From assembly GCA_003527165.1 (NCBI GenBank), contig DPSI01000506.1, forward strand, positions 1 to 10,248: a stretch of DNA of 10,248 nt. Direction: 5' to 3'. A program made the position numbers and the translations under genes. The stretch comes from Pseudomonas sp. GTDB taxonomy: Bacteria; Pseudomonadota; Gammaproteobacteria; Pseudomonadales; Pseudomonadaceae. This document shows positions 7,467 through 10,248 of this stretch, piece by piece. Position 1 is the first letter of the stretch, and every line of letters starts with the position of its first letter. Below the pieces are notes generated by a model. It saw only the letters and a program-made list of their open reading frames with translations, ran no database searches and was not told where the DNA came from.

Positions 7467-8945
7467 TTACAACGACCCGCGCGCCCAGGGACCCCAAATG
7501 GCGAAGGTGATGCCAGGGGTCTGGATGTTAACGAAGAGGAAATGCCCGGTCGGGTCGAAACAGGCACCGCAGAATTCGCGGTTACGGTAATCGCCTCCGG
7601 ACACGTTCTTGCCGGCCGCTGCGGCCTGGACGTCATCGAAGACCACGTTGTTCTTGGCGAAGATATAAGCCTCGCCCGCCGTGGTCAGACCCAGCAGGCG
7701 CTCGCCGAAGCCGTAGTCATCCTGCACACCGCCACCGTCTTCGCAAAGCAACAAACCGCCGCGAGGGCTGACGGTGATGTTGTCCGGGTTGTTGGCGACC
7801 TCGGCATCGGTAGAAGCGAAGATGCAGGTCAGCCGATCGTTGGCGAGATCGTGCATCCACACCGCACCCCGGCCGTAGCCGGGACGGCCCTGGCTGTCGG
7901 TACCGGCGCTGGTGTCGACGATGAACAGCTTGCCTTCGCTGTACCAGATGCCTTCGCCGCGACTCATGCTCAGGCCGCCGGCGCGACGCCCCTGGGCATA
8001 CGGGCCGCTCCCCTCGGGCTGCGGATCGAGGTCCGGATTGGACACTTCGACCCATTCCAGTTGATGGGTGTCGCCCTGCTTCGGCGCATGCAGATCGATC
8101 AGCGCGCGATTGCGCACGCGTGCCGCCTGCAGGATGCCGCCCGCCGCCAGTGAGCCGGGTTGCTGGCTGGCGTCGGTGGGAATGTAACGGTAGTAGCCGG
8201 CCTGGTTGCGGGCGTCTTCGGTCAGGTAGACATAGCTGTTGCGGGGATCCACAGCCACCGCCTCATGGGCGAAGCGGCCCATCTGGATGATCGGCTGACC
8301 GGTGGTCAGTGCCGGGTCGGCCGTGACTTCGAACACATAGCCGTGGGCGCGACCGCCAACGCTGCGGTAGTCCTCGGTGGTTTCTTCGCACGACAACCAG
8401 GTTCCCCAGGGCGTCACGCCACCGGCGCAGTTGGTGCGGGTGCCGCCAAGGCTGGGCAGGGTGCGCACCGGCTGCTCGATGCCGCGCGAGAAGTAAAGAT
8501 TGGTGGTACCACCGGCCGGGCGCTGACCATTGGCCAGGGTGACGTGGTCATAGATGCCGGTGGCGTCGATCAGATTGCCGGTGCCGGCTTCATGGTTGCG
8601 CACCAGCACGATTTCCGGTCCATGCTGACCACGACGCACCTCGACGACACCCATGCCGTCGTGGGAGGTGGGGACCGGCTGGCCGTTTTCCATCAAGTCG
8701 CCGGTCCAGGAAAAACTCTTGTACTGGAAACCGTCGGGCAATTGCAGCAATTCCAGGCCCGTGCTCAGGTCCTTGGTCGGACGCAGCGGACCGTAGCTGC
8801 TACGGACCAGGCCGGCACCGCGGCCCTGTCCAGTGCGCGCGGCGAATGCTTGCAGCGTGCCGAGAAAAGGCGTGGTGGCAACCACGGCGGCGATAGCGCT
8901 GCCCTTGAGCAGATTGCGGCGGCTGGCATCATGTTCACGGTTCAT
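7467..8945 (-). CDS. PhoX-family phosphatase, Tat-exported
   Basis: This 492-aa protein belongs to the PhoX/DUF839 family of metal-dependent alkaline phosphatases, which release phosphate from phosphoesters in the periplasm or outside the cell. It starts with a twin-arginine signal, SRRNLLKGSAIAAVVATTPFL (residues 8-28), as PhoX enzymes do, since they fold with metal in the cytoplasm. Family marks follow: RNHEAG (116-121), TPWGTWLSCEETTEDY (178-193), HEAVAVDP (227-234), YLTEDAR (240-246), SRGEGIWY (328-335), NNPDNITVSPRGG (385-397), CEDGGG (401-406) and the end motif FVNIQTPGITFAIWGPW (471-487). C186 in SCEE probably is the cysteine that ligands iron in the PhoX Fe/Ca centre; this is by analogy. 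It is shorter than classical PhoX (over 600 aa). ATG at 8945 is preceded by AGAGGA at a good distance. No clear PHO box is seen upstream. Confidence 0.9.
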   Translation of the reverse strand: MNREHDASRRNLLKGSAIAAVVATTPFLGTLQAFAARTGQGRGAGLVRSSYGPLRPTKDLSTGLELLQLPDGFQYKSFSWTGDLMENGQPVPTSHDGMGVVEVRRGQHGPEIVLVRNHEAGTGNLIDATGIYDHVTLANGQRPAGGTTNLYFSRGIEQPVRTLPSLGGTRTNCAGGVTPWGTWLSCEETTEDYRSVGGRAHGYVFEVTADPALTTGQPIIQMGRFAHEAVAVDPRNSYVYLTEDARNQAGYYRYIPTDASQQPGSLAAGGILQAARVRNRALIDLHAPKQGDTHQLEWVEVSNPDLDPQPEGSGPYAQGRRAGGLSMSRGEGIWYSEGKLFIVDTSAGTDSQGRPGYGRGAVWMHDLANDRLTCIFASTDAEVANNPDNITVSPRGGLLLCEDGGGVQDDYGFGERLLGLTTAGEAYIFAKNNVVFDDVQAAAAGKNVSGGDYRNREFCGACFDPTGHFLFVNIQTPGITFAIWGPWARGSL

Positions 8946-9135
8946 GCGTTGTCCTCTTATAGGGAATTGGGGAGGGGCGCATGAATGAAGCCAGACGATT
9001 ACGGCGAAACGATGACCAAGCGATGGCGTTCCGGTGATGCGGGACGGATGGCCGGTATAAGCTTTGCAGCACAAAGGTGACGCGCGAACACCATCGACGT
9101 CCAAACATCTCCTACAGCCAGGTTCGACTGCCCCC
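8946..9135. promoter_or_regulatory. divergent intergenic region, phoX-like / yccS-like
   Basis: These 190 bases must hold promoters for both divergent genes. The PhoX-like gene has its Shine-Dalgarno AGAGGA (- strand) close to the left end. I looked for two CTGTCAT-like direct repeats of a PHO box and found none that convinces. A short inverted repeat CTTTG-CAGCA-CAAAG lies at 9063-9077. No good -35/-10 pair could be picked by eye. Confidence 0.4.
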
Positions 9136-10248
9136 ATGCGCTCACCATCGCTCAGCCATTCCCTGCGCCGTCTCTGGGCCCTGGAGAAATTCGGCTACAG
9201 CCTGCGCGTATTGATCGCCCTGGCCGGCAGCATGGGCCTGAGTTGGTACGCCGAACAGCCCACGATGGCCATCCCGCTGTTTCTCGGCGTGATCGCCAGC
9301 GCCCTGGCGGAGACCGACGATAGCTGGCTCGGCCGGCTCTGGGCACTGCTGGTCACGCTGCTCTGTTTCAGCATCGCTGCCGCCTCGGTGCAGCTGCTGT
9401 TCCCCTACCCGCTGCTGTTCGTTACCGGCATGGCTGCGGCGGCATTCGTGCTGGTGATGCTGGGGGCACTGGGTGAGCGTTACGCGACCATCGCCCAGGC
9501 CACGCTGATTCTTTCCATCTACAGCATGATCGCCGCCGATCAGCGCGCCGGTGAAGCGCTTCATCCGTGGCGCGACCCCTTGCTTCTGCTCGCCGGGGCG
9601 ACCTGGTACGGACTCCTGTCGGTGCTTTGGAATGCGTTGTTCTCGCATCAACCGGTGCAGCAGAGCCTCGCCCGCCTGTACCGCGAGCTGGGGCAGTACT
9701 ACAAACTCAAGGCGGCACTGTTCGAGCCGGTACGCCAGTTGGAGGTGGAAGAACGTCGCCTGCAGCTGGCGCAACAGAACGGCCGTGTGGTCAGCGCGCT
9801 CAACGCCACCAAGGAAACCCTGCTGCACCGCCTCGGAAGCGGCCGTCCGGGAGTGAAGATCAGCCATTACCTGAAGCTCTATTTCCTGGCGCAAGACCTG
9901 CACGAGCGCGTCAGTTCCTCGCATTACCCCTATCAGGCGTTGGCCGAGGCCTTCTTCCACAGCGACATACTGTTCCGCTGCGGCCGGCTGCTGCGGCTGC
10001 AGGGCGTCGCCTGTGCCGAACTGGCCAATGCCGTTCAGCTACGTCAGCCCTTTCGCTACAGCGAAGCCAATGCGCAGGCCCTGGCCGATCTCGAATCGTC
10101 ACTGGAACACCTGCGAATGCAGAGCAACCCGGCCTGGCGTGGATTGTTACGTTCGTTGCGCGCGTTATCGGGCAACCTGTCGACGATGCAGCGCCAGCTC
10201 GCCAGCGCCAGCAATCCCGATAACGCGCGCAACGAACGTAACAATCCA
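9136..10248 (+). CDS. yccS: YccS/FUSC-family inner membrane protein (3' partial)
   Basis: The frame is open for 371 codons to the window edge; full-length relatives have roughly 700 residues, so this is the first half. It resembles the YccS type (TIGR01666) of the fusaric acid resistance (FUSC) superfamily. The N-terminus (SLRRLWALEKFGYSLRVLIA) leads into about six transmembrane helices between residues 20 and 168, with IPLFLGVIASALAETDDSW (46-64) as the clearest family match. A long cytoplasmic, partly coiled region follows (about 172-365) with ARLYRELGQYYKLKAALF and NATKETLLHRL. The function of YccS is not settled; FUSC proteins are thought to act in efflux. ATG at 9136 has no good Shine-Dalgarno, but the protein matches the family from its first residues. 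The last nine codons (from about 10221) lie in a perfect inverted repeat and give an unlikely tail (NARNERNNP), so they may not be authentic. Confidence 0.88.
   Translation, partial: MRSPSLSHSLRRLWALEKFGYSLRVLIALAGSMGLSWYAEQPTMAIPLFLGVIASALAETDDSWLGRLWALLVTLLCFSIAAASVQLLFPYPLLFVTGMAAAAFVLVMLGALGERYATIAQATLILSIYSMIAADQRAGEALHPWRDPLLLLAGATWYGLLSVLWNALFSHQPVQQSLARLYRELGQYYKLKAALFEPVRQLEVEERRLQLAQQNGRVVSALNATKETLLHRLGSGRPGVKISHYLKLYFLAQDLHERVSSSHYPYQALAEAFFHSDILFRCGRLLRLQGVACAELANAVQLRQPFRYSEANAQALADLESSLEHLRMQSNPAWRGLLRSLRALSGNLSTMQRQLASASNPDNARNERNNP
10140..10248. repeat. perfect 33-bp inverted repeat ending at the window edge
   Basis: Bases 10140-10172 (starting TGGATTGTTACG, ending GTTATCGGG) are the exact reverse complement of 10216-10248 (starting CCCGATAAC, ending GTAACAATCCA), with a 43-base loop. 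The left arm encodes expected YccS-like protein (GLLRSLRALSG); the right arm encodes an implausible continuation. The second arm ends on the last base given. Confidence 0.95.

Noticed and set aside
8160..8984. Long + strand frame of 274 codons opposite the PhoX-like gene.
   Set aside because: A shadow of the phosphatase codons; no family motif, while the - strand has all PhoX motifs.
8946..9135. A PHO box upstream of the PhoX-like gene.
   Set aside because: Only loose GTCAT-like words occur, not two direct repeats at 11-base spacing, so phosphate control is not supported by sequence.
9142..9960. Long - strand frame of 272 codons opposite the yccS-like gene.
   Set aside because: The + strand frame gives clean transmembrane helices and family similarity; the - strand product is low-complexity Gln/Arg/Gly.

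Overview
The window reads as chromosomal DNA of a GC-rich gammaproteobacterium of the Pseudomonas type, most likely the Stutzerimonas (Pseudomonas stutzeri) group. This is inferred from the protein sequences, the codon use and the gene set, not from a database search. There is no phage, IS element, CRISPR array, rRNA or tRNA that I can support. Most genes are ordinary housekeeping or transport genes.

Layout from left to right. (1) 1-1661, + strand: an iron-uptake operon. It holds the C-terminal end of a TonB-dependent receptor, a 374-aa PepSY-type membrane protein and a 62-aa two-helix membrane protein, joined by 1-base and 4-base overlaps. (2) 1662-1993: no gene; two small GC hairpins. (3) 1994-4651, - strand: a two-subunit sodium:solute symporter (87-aa DUF4212 small subunit, then a 589-aa SSS permease of the VC_2705 type, often annotated as a cation/acetate symporter), a strong intrinsic terminator, and a 173-aa membrane protein of unknown function whose ribosome binding site lies right against that terminator. 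(4) 4652-5362: a gene-free stretch that is AT-richer than its surroundings, with a small palindrome upstream of the symporter operon and a long 12-bp inverted repeat around a tiny ORF. (5) 5363-5881, - strand: an exported retropepsin-like protease of the COG4067/PF05618 family, started from TTG. (6) 6028-7407, + strand: the 23S-rRNA-specific DEAD-box helicase DbpA. (7) 7408-7466: a GGAAGCC triplet repeat that folds into a hairpin between convergent genes. (8) 7467-8945, - strand: a Tat-exported PhoX-family phosphatase. (9) 9136-10248, + strand: the N-terminal half of a YccS/FUSC-family inner membrane protein, cut by the window edge.

The genes form several unrelated transcription units. The clearest functional groupings are the iron-uptake operon, where the receptor would bring a siderophore into the periplasm and the PepSY protein could act on it there, and the two-subunit carboxylate symporter.

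The oddest item is a perfect 33-bp inverted repeat (43-nt loop) inside the YccS-like gene that ends exactly at the last base of the window. It looks more like a fold-back chimera at a sequence end than a biological element, so the last ~28 bases and the protein tail they encode should be treated with suspicion. I did not find a convincing new biological system; the best leads are the hairpin/small-ORF structure at 5131-5204, the terminator-to-ribosome-binding-site junction at 2513-2562, and the small iron-operon membrane protein.
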